DNA of 7,828 nucleotides from JAIEPT01 sp038217425 (GCA_038217425.1 JBBQPM010000263.1:1-7828), one strand, 5' to 3'; shown: positions 1 through 5,119, counted from the first letter of the stretch. The notes: generated by a model from the letters alone, not told the origin. Program-made: numbers and translations.

Positions 1-1
1 C

Positions 2-439
2 AGCTTCAAGGACGACGTGCGCAAGAACCTGCTCGAGGGCATCGCCCGCATCGCCAAGGCGTCGGCCCTGGTGGCCAAGGCGCCCGAACCGGTGGTGACG
101 GTCCAGCTCGACCGGTTCACGCCCGCGCTGTACAACTCGCCCGAATTGGCGAAGCAGACGGCGAGCGTATTCCGCGAGCAGCTCGGCAAAGCCAACGTCA
201 ACGTGATGCAGCCGATCATGGGGGGCGAGGACTTTAGCCGCTACGGCATGGCCGGCGTGCCGAGCTTTTTCTGGTTCCTGGGCACGGTCGACCCGGCCAA
301 GTACGCAGCGTCGCTAAAGCCCGGCGGGGCGGCGTTGCCGTCGATGCATTCGGACCTGTACGCCCCGGTGGCGGCGGCGTCGATCCGCAACGGCGTCCTG
401 AGCATGAGCCTGGCGGTGTTGCAGGTGCTCAAGGATTAG
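2..439 (+). CDS. M20-family metallopeptidase/amidohydrolase, C-terminal part (5' end outside window)
   Basis: The frame is open from the window edge, so this is a 145-residue C-terminal fragment. It resembles the end of M20 (M20D-like) amidohydrolases, which cleave amide bonds of N-acyl amino acids or peptides with two metal ions. Two family landmarks are visible. The MGGEDFSRY stretch (bases 218-244) matches the conserved G-x-EDF region near the second half of the catalytic domain. The MHSDLY stretch (bases 344-361) carries the histidine that in M20D enzymes is a late metal ligand. The fragment ends with the usual alanine-rich final helix. The rest of the catalytic domain and the dimerisation domain must lie upstream. 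The GTG at 17 is internal and not a credible start, because the residues before it (SFKDD) continue the family pattern. Substrate cannot be told. No convincing terminator hairpin follows the stop. Confidence 0.88.
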   Translation, partial: SFKDDVRKNLLEGIARIAKASALVAKAPEPVVTVQLDRFTPALYNSPELAKQTASVFREQLGKANVNVMQPIMGGEDFSRYGMAGVPSFFWFLGTVDPAKYAASLKPGGAALPSMHSDLYAPVAAASIRNGVLSMSLAVLQVLKD

Positions 440-467
440 GCCGCTATTCGCGACCCCTTAACGAACG

Positions 468-770
468 TCATCGGGTGGCGAGTAATTCCTGCCACGATTT
501 GGCGGTGAGAATCGCGTCCGCAAAACGCTCCAGCCGGTCGAGATCCTGGATCGCAGTCAACTCGGCTTCCACGGCCGGGTCGGCTGCGGCACCGAATTGC
601 TTTTGACCCAGCCGCAGAACCAGTCGTCGGCACTCCGAGATTTGCCCTCTCTCGATCATTGCGTCAAATGCGGTAGATGCGGGCATGGTTTTCACTCCGG
701 CGAAAATCTCTTTCAGTTCGTTTTCATCCGCGACGATGTCTTTTGGCGTCGTGTCGAAGCGGTGCGACAT
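468..770 (-). CDS. Small DUF4351-like protein, probably a core-deleted Rpn/PD-(D/E)XK family remnant
   Basis: This 100-residue protein is read from the ATG at 770. An in-frame TTG at 788 would add six residues, and a stop lies just upstream at 795-797. Residues 1-14 (MSHRFDTTPKDIVA) resemble the opening of Rpn-type/DUF4351 nuclease-like proteins of planctomycetes and cyanobacteria, as I recall them. Residues from about 45 on (ECRRLVLRLGQKQFG, then LTAIQDLDRLERFADAIL and SWQELL) resemble the DUF4351 helical C-terminus. Full-length relatives are roughly 250-320 residues, with a PD-(D/E)XK nuclease-like core between these ends. Here only about 30 residues separate them and no nuclease motif is seen. 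It lies 50 bases downstream of argC on the same strand and could be read from the same transcript. It may be an in-frame deletion derivative or decaying remnant. Function is unknown, and the family match is from memory. Confidence 0.7.
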   Translation of the reverse strand: MSHRFDTTPKDIVADENELKEIFAGVKTMPASTAFDAMIERGQISECRRLVLRLGQKQFGAAADPAVEAELTAIQDLDRLERFADAILTAKSWQELLATR

Positions 771-820
771 GACAGAAACCCCAAGCAATAGGGATCAACG
801 ACGCCGCCGAAACTACGTGT

Positions 821-1834
821 TCAAACGAGCCCGAGATTCTCGGCGAAGCCGTGCATGCGGTTGAAGTTTTGCACGGCGACGCCGCTGGCGCCGCGGATGA
901 GGTTGTCCTCCGCGGCCAGGATGACGATCTTGCCGCGGACGACGCGGATTGCCAGGTCGAGGTAGTTGGTGTGGGCGGTATCCTTCGTCGCGGGGAGGTG
1001 TTTGCCGACGCGAACGAATGGGGCGTTGGCGTAATAGTCGCGGTACATCTCGAAGAGCTGCGCCTCGGCGACGCCATGCAGCGGCGTGGCGTAGATGGCG
1101 CTGAAGATGCCTCGATCCATCGGGATCAGGTGCGGCGTGAAGATCACCTCAACGGGTTCGCCGGCCACGTCGGCGAGGGCTTGCTCGATCTCGGGCGTGT
1201 GACGATGCGTGCCGACTGCGTAGGCGGAGACGCTTTCGTTGCATTCGGGGAAGTGGACGTTGAGCTTGGGCGTACGCCCGGCCCCGGAAACGCCCGACTT
1301 GCTATCGACGATGATGTTCTTGAGCTCGATCACTTTCCCGGCGACGAGGGGCGCCAGGCCGAGGATGGCGGTCTGCGGGTAGCAGCCGGGATTGGCGACG
1401 AGCTGGGCGGCAGGCAGGTCGTCGCCGTAGAGTTCGGGGAGACCGTAGACCGCCTGGGCGAGGTTGACGAGATCGCGATGGCCGTGCCCGTACCACTGGG
1501 CGTAGACGTTGGGGTCGCGGAGCCGATAGTCGGCGGAGAGATCGACGACGCGCATGCCGAGTTCGATCAGACTGGGGATCGTCTCCATGCTGACGCCATG
1601 GGGGAGGCAGCCGAAGACGCATTGTACGCCGCGGTCGGCGAGTTTCTGAGCGTCGAAGGGTTCCATGCGCAGGTCGATCCGCCGGGCGAGCGACGGATGG
1701 GACTCGGCGACGAGAGGCGTCCCTTCCTGTCGGGAGGTGACGGCTTCGATTTTGACGTGCGGATGGCGCAGGAGGATTTTGAGGAGTTCGAAGGCGGTGT
1801 AGCCGGTACCGCCGAGGATCGCAACGGGGATCAT
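821..1834 (-). CDS. argC: N-acetyl-gamma-glutamyl-phosphate reductase
   Basis: ArgC catalyses the third step of arginine (ornithine) biosynthesis, the NADPH-dependent reduction of N-acetyl-glutamyl 5-phosphate to the semialdehyde, in the cytoplasm. The protein has 337 residues, normal for the family. The Rossmann nucleotide-binding loop is at residues 8-16 (GGTGYTAFE). The catalytic cysteine is C151 in the signature NPGCYPQT. The SGVSGAG phosphate/substrate loop is at 180-186, and a GTHRHTPE segment with conserved histidines is at 208-215. The ATG at 1834 was chosen because homology begins there (MIPVAILGG) and AAGGAA lies 8 bases upstream (1843-1848). The frame stays open for 49 more codons, but those run through a palindrome and look non-coding. 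No other arg gene is in the window, so it is not in a local arginine cluster. No convincing promoter was found; a TATAAC at 1880-1875 is a weak candidate. Confidence 0.97.
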   Translation of the reverse strand: MIPVAILGGTGYTAFELLKILLRHPHVKIEAVTSRQEGTPLVAESHPSLARRIDLRMEPFDAQKLADRGVQCVFGCLPHGVSMETIPSLIELGMRVVDLSADYRLRDPNVYAQWYGHGHRDLVNLAQAVYGLPELYGDDLPAAQLVANPGCYPQTAILGLAPLVAGKVIELKNIIVDSKSGVSGAGRTPKLNVHFPECNESVSAYAVGTHRHTPEIEQALADVAGEPVEVIFTPHLIPMDRGIFSAIYATPLHGVAEAQLFEMYRDYYANAPFVRVGKHLPATKDTAHTNYLDLAIRVVRGKIVILAAEDNLIRGASGVAVQNFNRMHGFAENLGLV

Positions 1835-1842
1835 ACGGAAAG

Positions 1843-1848
1843 TTCCTT
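1843..1848 (-). promoter_or_regulatory. Ribosome binding site that fixes the argC start
   Basis: AAGGAA on the minus strand lies 8 bases before the ATG at 1834. It supports that start over the longer open frame reaching 1981. Confidence 0.65.
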
Positions 1849-1884
1849 GTGGTCGGGTCGAGTCGGATGATAATGTTATATCGG

Positions 1885-1967
1885 GCGAAAGCCCAGGGAT
1901 GGCTATCCCTGGGGAACCCCGATGTCGCTGGGTGCTTCTCCAGAGATAGCCATCTCTGGGCTTTCGC
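1885..1967. repeat. Nested double palindrome (two hairpins inside one long inverted repeat)
   Basis: Two 30-base arms (1885-1914 and 1938-1967) are inverted copies matching at 27 of 30 positions, separated by 23 bases. Each arm is also a hairpin by itself. The left arm pairs CCCAGGGAT (1892-1900) with ATCCCTGGG (1905-1913) around GGCT. The right arm pairs CCAGAGAT (1940-1947) with ATCTCTGG (1952-1959) around AGCC. The arms differ by matched changes on both sides of the stem (GGG/CCC versus GAG/CTC), so each small hairpin stays perfect. The element sits in the divergent gap between argC and the FHA gene, close upstream of both. It is probably a dispersed palindromic repeat; a regulatory role is possible but not shown. 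Confidence 0.85.
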
Positions 1968-1986
1968 TGCCGGTGACGCAAAAGCG

Positions 1987-1995
1987 TGGTATACT
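1987..1995 (+). promoter_or_regulatory. Extended -10 promoter candidate for the FHA gene
   Basis: TGGTATACT is an extended -10 motif (TGn plus TATACT, 5 of 6 to consensus). It ends 24 bases before the GTG start at 2020 and so would give a very short leader. No good -35 hexamer is present at 16-18 bases upstream, where the right arm of the palindrome ends. Housekeeping-type promoter logic in this lineage is assumed. Confidence 0.4.
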
Positions 1996-2007
1996 AGCCA
2001 CGGCCCT

Positions 2008-2011
2008 GGAG
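2008..2011 (+). promoter_or_regulatory. Ribosome binding site that fixes the FHA gene start
   Basis: GGAG lies 8 bases upstream of the GTG at 2020. This favours that start over the earlier in-frame GTG at 1849, whose extra 57 codons would run through the palindrome. Confidence 0.6.
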
Positions 2012-2019
2012 ACGTCCCC

Positions 2020-2481
2020 GTGCAGTTTCGCGCAGCCCTCATACCTCTGGAAGGCGGCAATCCGGTCGAGATCGACCGCGATATGGTCATCGTCGGACGT
2101 AAGGAGGACTGCGACCTTTACCTGGATCACAAAAGCGTCTCGAAGGTTCACTGCGTGCTGGTGAAGACCGACGGCTTGATTGTGCTCCGCGACCTGGGGA
2201 GCACTAACGGCACCCGCGTCAACGGCATGCGCGTGCGGCGGGCGGCGCTGCTGCCCAACGACAAGGTGAGCTTCGCGAACTGTCACTTCCGCGTGCACCT
2301 GGGCCCGCGCGACGCGCCGGCGTCGCCGCACGAGCACACGATGCAATTCTCCAACGACGATTTGCCGGAACTCGAGCTGGGCAAAGTCAACATCCAGCGC
2401 AACAATCTGCCGGACGTCTATCCCGAGAAGAAGGCCAAGGGCAAGCCGAACCCGGACGAATCGGAACTCGACCTGGGATAG
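2020..2481 (+). CDS. Small FHA (forkhead-associated) domain protein
   Basis: This 153-residue cytoplasmic protein is almost all FHA domain, a beta-sandwich that binds phosphothreonine peptides. The signature residues are present: GR at 26-27 (VIVGRKEDCD), the SVSKVHC strand with S39, S41 and H44, and the LGSTNGTRVNG segment with S61, N63 and N68. These are the residues that contact phosphopeptide in known FHA domains, so binding is probably intact. After about residue 95 the chain is polar, acidic and lysine-rich, and probably disordered. No kinase, phosphatase or secretion gene is nearby, so the partner is unknown. The GTG start is supported by an upstream GGAG and by homology beginning at MQFRAAL. 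The stop codon at 2479-2481 overlaps the first base pairs of the following hairpin, so the transcript end is tightly placed. Confidence 0.92.
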   Translation: MQFRAALIPLEGGNPVEIDRDMVIVGRKEDCDLYLDHKSVSKVHCVLVKTDGLIVLRDLGSTNGTRVNGMRVRRAALLPNDKVSFANCHFRVHLGPRDAPASPHEHTMQFSNDDLPELELGKVNIQRNNLPDVYPEKKAKGKPNPDESELDLG

Positions 2482-2527
2482 CCCGCAGCGCCAGCAAGGA
2501 TCGAAACCCTTGCTGGCGCTGCGGGCT
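2480..2527. terminator. Perfect 20-bp hairpin between convergent genes, likely bidirectional terminator or REP-like element
   Basis: A 20-base arm (2480-2499) is perfectly complementary to 2508-2527 around an 8-base loop (ATCGAAAC). It begins within the stop codon of the FHA gene and ends 15 bases before the stop of the convergent deacetylase gene, the place where a shared terminator is expected. Neither side has a run of T, so it is not a classic intrinsic terminator. The GC-rich stem resembles dispersed palindromes I recall from planctomycete genomes, so it may be a repeat element with a terminator or 3'-end protection role. Confidence 0.75.
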
Positions 2528-2542
2528 CAAAAGGCGAATCCG

Positions 2543-3250
2543 TCACACCAAATCCAACAAGTTACGTACGCCAATTTCTTCCCGGCTGCCGATCGGTTCG
2601 CCGAACGGGACGCCGATCGTCCAGCCCCAGTAGCGAGCCCGCTGCGCGATCTCGTCGAGATGCGTGGGAGGTTGCGGCGATCTCCCGGCGATCAGCTGCG
2701 AATGGTAGCACTGGAGGACCGCCATCTTTTGGTCGTGCTGCGCGGAAACGTCGACGACGAACGCCGGCTGCACATGCAGGCGGAGATGGACGCTGTAGTA
2801 GTAGAGGATCTTCTGCGGATAAAACGGTTCTCCTGGCATGTCGGTCTTGCTGAGTTTCGCCCAGAAGCGAGCGGCGTCGACGAGCGCGCTGGCGGCGACA
2901 TGATCGGGATGGGCGTCTTCCCAAAAGTGCGACAGCAGGATGCGGGGCCGAAGCTGCCGCAGGACGCTCGCCAGCGCCTTGCGGGCGTCGAGATTGGCTT
3001 CGAGCGCGCGATTGGGGAGGCCGAGGTTGCCGCGATAGTCGAGGTTGAGCAGCCTGGTGGCCTGGGCGGTTTCGCGGGCGCGGATTTCGGGGGAGCCGTG
3101 CGGGGTCGGTTCGCCGGTGGTGAGGTCGAGGACGCCGACGCGGGCGCCCTGAGCTTTGAGCGACAAGATCGTACCGCCGACGCCGAGTTCCGCGTCGTCG
3201 GGATGGGCGGCGATGACCAAAACGTCGAGAGGTTCGGCAGGGTGCGTCAT
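2543..3250 (-). CDS. LmbE/PIG-L family N-acetylglucosaminyl deacetylase, BshB1-like
   Basis: This 235-residue protein is a zinc-dependent deacetylase of the LmbE/PIG-L superfamily. The N-terminal metal site is AHPDDAE (H16, D18 and D19 in residues 15-21). The third ligand lies in the HPDH motif (114-117). The segment VGVLDLTTGEPTPHGSPEIR (38-57) and the region around YYYSVH, FVVDVS and the QKMAVLQCYHSQ helix follow the BshB1 pattern. BshB1 removes acetyl from N-acetylglucosaminyl-malate during bacillithiol synthesis. No bshA or bshC gene is in the window, so that role is an inference from sequence style, and deacetylation of another GlcNAc conjugate is possible. The ATG at 3250 begins six residues before the conserved LDVLVIAAHPDD strand. 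The upstream region shows only a weak Shine-Dalgarno and no clear promoter on this strand. It is divergent from the regulator gene. Confidence 0.93.
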   Translation of the reverse strand: MTHPAEPLDVLVIAAHPDDAELGVGGTILSLKAQGARVGVLDLTTGEPTPHGSPEIRARETAQATRLLNLDYRGNLGLPNRALEANLDARKALASVLRQLRPRILLSHFWEDAHPDHVAASALVDAARFWAKLSKTDMPGEPFYPQKILYYYSVHLRLHVQPAFVVDVSAQHDQKMAVLQCYHSQLIAGRSPQPPTHLDEIAQRARYWGWTIGVPFGEPIGSREEIGVRNLLDLV

Positions 3251-3286
3251 GGGGTTTGCGCTGCCTGGGGAAAATGGTAAAGGTGC

Positions 3287-3315
3287 TTGAACGTGGAAAC
3301 GTTCGGACCTAGAAT
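3287..3315 (+). promoter_or_regulatory. Sigma70-type promoter for the HTH regulator gene
   Basis: TTGAAC (3287-3292) and TAGAAT (3310-3315) are separated by exactly 17 bases. This predicts a start near 3322 and a leader of about 57 bases. A small GC-rich hairpin (GGGCG at 3342-3346 with CGCCC at 3353-3357) lies in the leader. The hydrolase gene downstream probably shares this promoter. Confidence 0.6.
3289..3304. promoter_or_regulatory. Operator-like perfect palindrome inside the promoter spacer
   Basis: GAACGT-GGAA-ACGTTC is a perfect 6-bp inverted repeat with a 4-base centre. It overlaps the last four bases of the -35 hexamer and most of the spacer. A dimeric repressor bound here would block RNA polymerase. 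The next gene encodes a helix-turn-helix protein, so autoregulation is a natural reading, but binding is inferred only from position. Confidence 0.45.
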
Positions 3316-3378
3316 CTTGGTTATCCGCGATCGGGTGAACCGGGCGTCTCCGCGCCCCTCTGGCGTTAAAGGTAGTGT

Positions 3379-3735
3379 ATGGCCAAGAAATCCACCGCCA
3401 TCGTGGGGGTGACTCCCGACCGAGCCAGGCGCCTGTTTCGCCTGCTCAAAATGTTGGCTTCCTCCGCCCAATCGCGCACGGCCCTGGCCAAGAAGCTTCG
3501 CCTCAATGTCCGCACCTTCTACCGCGATCTCATCCTGCTCGAGGAAATGGGCATTCGCATCGATCAAAAAGACGGGACGTACCAACTGCACGGCGCCCTC
3601 GCCGTCGCCCTCGAACGACTGCCGTTCCCCGACTCCGCCCTCACGCTCGGCGAAGCCCGGCAACTGGCGCGAAGCAAGAAGTCGACCGGCCAGCAGAAGA
3701 TCAAGGCGCAGATCGAGTTCGTCGAAGGCGTCTGA
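3379..3735 (+). CDS. Stand-alone winged helix-turn-helix regulator (HTH_11/YafY-type, no WYL domain)
   Basis: This 118-residue basic protein resembles the N-terminal DNA-binding part of YafY/WYL-type regulators. Residues 15-65 form the winged helix. RLFRLLKMLA is the first helix, SRTALAKKLRLNVRTFYRDL the helix-turn-helix with the typical RTFYRDL recognition helix, and LLEEMGIRIDQKDGTYQL the wing. The following LPFPDSALTLGEARQLA resembles the linker that in full-length relatives leads into the WYL ligand-binding domain. Here the protein ends about 30 residues later with a lysine-rich tail. No remnant of the missing domain is evident downstream, where the hydrolase gene begins 38 bases on. AAAGG six bases before the ATG supports the start. 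Target and signal are unknown; self-binding at the upstream palindrome is plausible. Confidence 0.85.
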   Translation: MAKKSTAIVGVTPDRARRLFRLLKMLASSAQSRTALAKKLRLNVRTFYRDLILLEEMGIRIDQKDGTYQLHGALAVALERLPFPDSALTLGEARQLARSKKSTGQQKIKAQIEFVEGV

Positions 3736-3773
3736 ACTAGACGCGGCCTGCCACCTGTGCTATCCCCGGCGAC

Positions 3774-4766
3774 ATGAAGTACGTCGGGCTGATGCTCCTG
3801 CTGCTGGCCGGCTGCCGGATCACGTCGTGGTCGATCTGGGGACCGTCGCGCACGGACGCCGGTCCGGTCCGCATCGTCCGCGACGTCGTCTATCATGGCG
3901 ATCATACTCGCCAAAAGCTAGATCTCTATCTCCCCGAGGGCCAAAAAGACTTCCCCGTCGTCGTCGTCGTTCACGGCGGCGCCTGGCTCATCGGCGACAA
4001 TCGCTGCTGCGGACTCTACGGCTCGGTCGGCGAGTTCCTGGCGAGTCAGGGAATCGCCGCCGTCATGCCCAACTATCGCCTCTCGCCCGGCGTGCAACAT
4101 CCCGAACACGCTCACGATCTCGCCCGCGCCGTCGCCTGGACCAAGCAGCACATCGGCGCGTACGGCGGCCGGGCGGACCAGATGTTGCTCCTGGGTCATT
4201 CCGCGGGGGGGCATCTCGTTACGCTCCTGGCGACCGACCCCAAGTATCTGCAAGCCCAAAATCTCACGGTGGGCGATATTCAAGGAGTGATCGCCGTCAG
4301 CGGCGTCTACGAGATTCCGCCGGGCGAGTTGGAAGTGACGCTCGGCGGGCAAGGGGACAACGCGTTCCGCCTGGCCGCGATTTATCCGCTGCGCGACGAA
4401 TCGCCTGCAAAAAAGCCCAGCGAACCCGGAGGGACGATCCGTGTCAACGTTTTCGGCCCCGCGTTCGGAGACGATCCCGAGGTCCGGCGGTCGGCGTCGC
4501 CGCTCCAGCACGTCGGGCCCCATGTGCCCCCCATGCTCCTCCTTACGCCCGAACACGAACTGCCGGCCCTGGCCAAGATGGCCCGCGATTTCGACGCGGC
4601 GCTGCAAGCCCACGGCGCGAAATCTCAACTGCTCACCGCCGAGCGCCGCAATCACAACACCGTCATGTTTCGAGCCGTGAGTCGCGAAGATCCCGTCGCC
4701 GGCGCCATCCTCGACTTCATTCGCTCGACGACGCGTTCAGCAGCCGGCGAAAAAGCACCGCGTTGA
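3774..4766 (+). CDS. Lipoprotein alpha/beta hydrolase (esterase, BD-FAE/carboxylesterase-like)
   Basis: This 330-residue protein starts with a short lipoprotein signal: MKYVG, a leucine-rich core and the lipobox LAGC (11-14), so C14 is the likely lipidated residue. The mature part is an alpha/beta hydrolase. LDLYLPEG at 49-56 precedes the oxyanion-hole motif HGGAW (67-71). The nucleophile elbow is GHSAGG with S143. The probable catalytic histidine is H294 in RRNHNTV. The acid position, by alignment from memory, falls in TPEHELPAL (258-266), where relatives often have EHDLP, so E262 may replace the usual aspartate. Such enzymes hydrolyse esters or de-acylate polysaccharides at the cell envelope; the substrate is unknown. 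The start is set by the signal peptide, as no strong Shine-Dalgarno is seen. It probably shares a transcript with the regulator gene. The last 50 bases overlap the glutaredoxin-like gene on the other strand. Confidence 0.92.
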   Translation: MKYVGLMLLLLAGCRITSWSIWGPSRTDAGPVRIVRDVVYHGDHTRQKLDLYLPEGQKDFPVVVVVHGGAWLIGDNRCCGLYGSVGEFLASQGIAAVMPNYRLSPGVQHPEHAHDLARAVAWTKQHIGAYGGRADQMLLLGHSAGGHLVTLLATDPKYLQAQNLTVGDIQGVIAVSGVYEIPPGELEVTLGGQGDNAFRLAAIYPLRDESPAKKPSEPGGTIRVNVFGPAFGDDPEVRRSASPLQHVGPHVPPMLLLTPEHELPALAKMARDFDAALQAHGAKSQLLTAERRNHNTVMFRAVSREDPVAGAILDFIRSTTRSAAGEKAPR

Positions 4767-4995
4767 CCTGCCCGCGAAAGCGAACCTTGCCGTTGACTTC
4801 GACGACCGGCACGCACGTCGTGAACTTCTCGCGTAATTGAGGATCGCCGTCGATGTCCTGGATTTCGACAGTGAAGCCGTACTCGGCCTGTAGCGCCTCG
4901 ACGAGCGTCTTGGCGTCGTCGCAGAGATGGCACCCCTGGCGCGTGTAGAAGACGATGCGCCAGTCCGGACGCTGGGGTTTTCGCCAGGGCCACAT
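4717..4995 (-). CDS. Glutaredoxin-like thiol-disulfide protein (DUF836/NrdH-like)
   Basis: This is a 92-residue thioredoxin-fold protein. The active site is CHLC (C22-C25) after the first strand RIVFYTRQG, followed by DDAKTLVEAL. EIQDIDGDPQL is the second strand and turn typical of DUF836 glutaredoxin-like proteins. TCVPVVEVNGKVRFRGQV (60-77) supplies the cis-proline (P63) and the last strands. It probably reduces disulfides in the cytoplasm; the partner is unknown. The ATG at 4995 was chosen because AGGAG lies 7 bases upstream (5003-5007). The open frame continues to 5067, but those 24 codons are made of a palindromic repeat. An extra cysteine (C61) precedes the cis-proline. The 3' end overlaps the convergent hydrolase gene by 50 bases, so one or both tails (NASSSE here, TTRSAAGEKAPR there) may be poorly constrained. 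Confidence 0.9.
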   Translation of the reverse strand: MWPWRKPQRPDWRIVFYTRQGCHLCDDAKTLVEALQAEYGFTVEIQDIDGDPQLREKFTTCVPVVEVNGKVRFRGQVNAVLFRRLLNASSSE

Positions 4996-5002
4996 CGCAA
5001 AT

Positions 5003-5007
5003 CTCCT
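5003..5007 (-). promoter_or_regulatory. Ribosome binding site of the glutaredoxin-like gene, next to the palindrome
   Basis: AGGAG on the minus strand is 7 bases before the ATG at 4995. Its upstream edge is only three bases from the foot of the 24-bp palindrome (5011-5067). A folded palindrome in the transcript could therefore affect access to this site or stabilise the 5' end of a processed message. Confidence 0.65.
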
Positions 5008-5010
5008 GAC

Positions 5011-5067
5011 GTGGGGCACGTTTTTAACGTGCCGTGTGTTTCGCGGCACGTTAAAAACGTGCCCCAC
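5011..5067. repeat. Perfect 24-bp palindrome of repeat copy 1, with nested hairpin in each arm
   Basis: Arms 5011-5034 and 5044-5067 are perfectly complementary around a 9-base loop. Each arm also folds alone: GGCACGTT-TTT-AACGTGCC in the left arm and its complement in the right. The equivalent palindrome in copy 2 (5120-5176) pairs at 21 of 24 positions. In copy 3 the deletion leaves an 11-bp stem (5229-5239 with 5259-5269). No T-run follows on the minus strand, so if it terminates or stabilises transcripts it is not a classic intrinsic terminator. Confidence 0.85.
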
Positions 5068-5077
5068 GACGGCTTCG

Positions 5078-5119
5078 CTATTGCACGCTCACGACTGTCA
5101 TCGGCGTCGCGAAAACGAG
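5078..5119 (-). pseudogene. Degenerate duplicate of the PmoA-like gene's 3' end (copy 1)
   Basis: Read on the minus strand this gives LVFATPMTVVSVQ and a TAG stop, aligned with DVFVTPVKVVSVK and TAG of the intact gene. The reading frame, the stop codon and the distance to the palindrome are kept. There is no upstream coding sequence or start, so it is a gene-end fragment. Confidence 0.65.

Noticed and set aside
440..467. Terminator after the M20 peptidase fragment
   Set aside because: The 28-base gap before the convergent gene holds no stable hairpin or T-run.
468..770. Insertion sequence or transposase gene
   Set aside because: Rpn-family proteins are sometimes named transposases, but no inverted ends, target duplication or catalytic core are visible around this small gene.
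851..1870. A 339-codon open frame on the plus strand opposite argC
   Set aside because: It mirrors argC in the antisense direction, a common result of GC-rich codon bias. The translation is rich in Gly, Val, Asp and Glu with no recognisable domain, while argC is certain.
1835..1981. N-terminal extension of ArgC by 49 residues
   Set aside because: It crosses the same palindrome and lies before the conserved first strand of the Rossmann fold. The ATG at 1834 has its own ribosome binding site.
1849..2019. N-terminal extension of the FHA protein from a GTG at 1849
   Set aside because: These 57 codons run through the nested palindrome and show no family similarity. GGAG and homology both point to the GTG at 2020.
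3918..4655. A 245-codon minus-strand frame opposite the lipoprotein hydrolase
   Set aside because: It is an antisense shadow of a clear alpha/beta hydrolase with lipobox, HGGAW and GHSAGG; no domain is seen in the shadow.
4996..5067. N-terminal extension of the glutaredoxin-like protein to 5067
   Set aside because: The extra 24 codons are translated palindrome, and a good AGGAG sits in front of the internal ATG at 4995.
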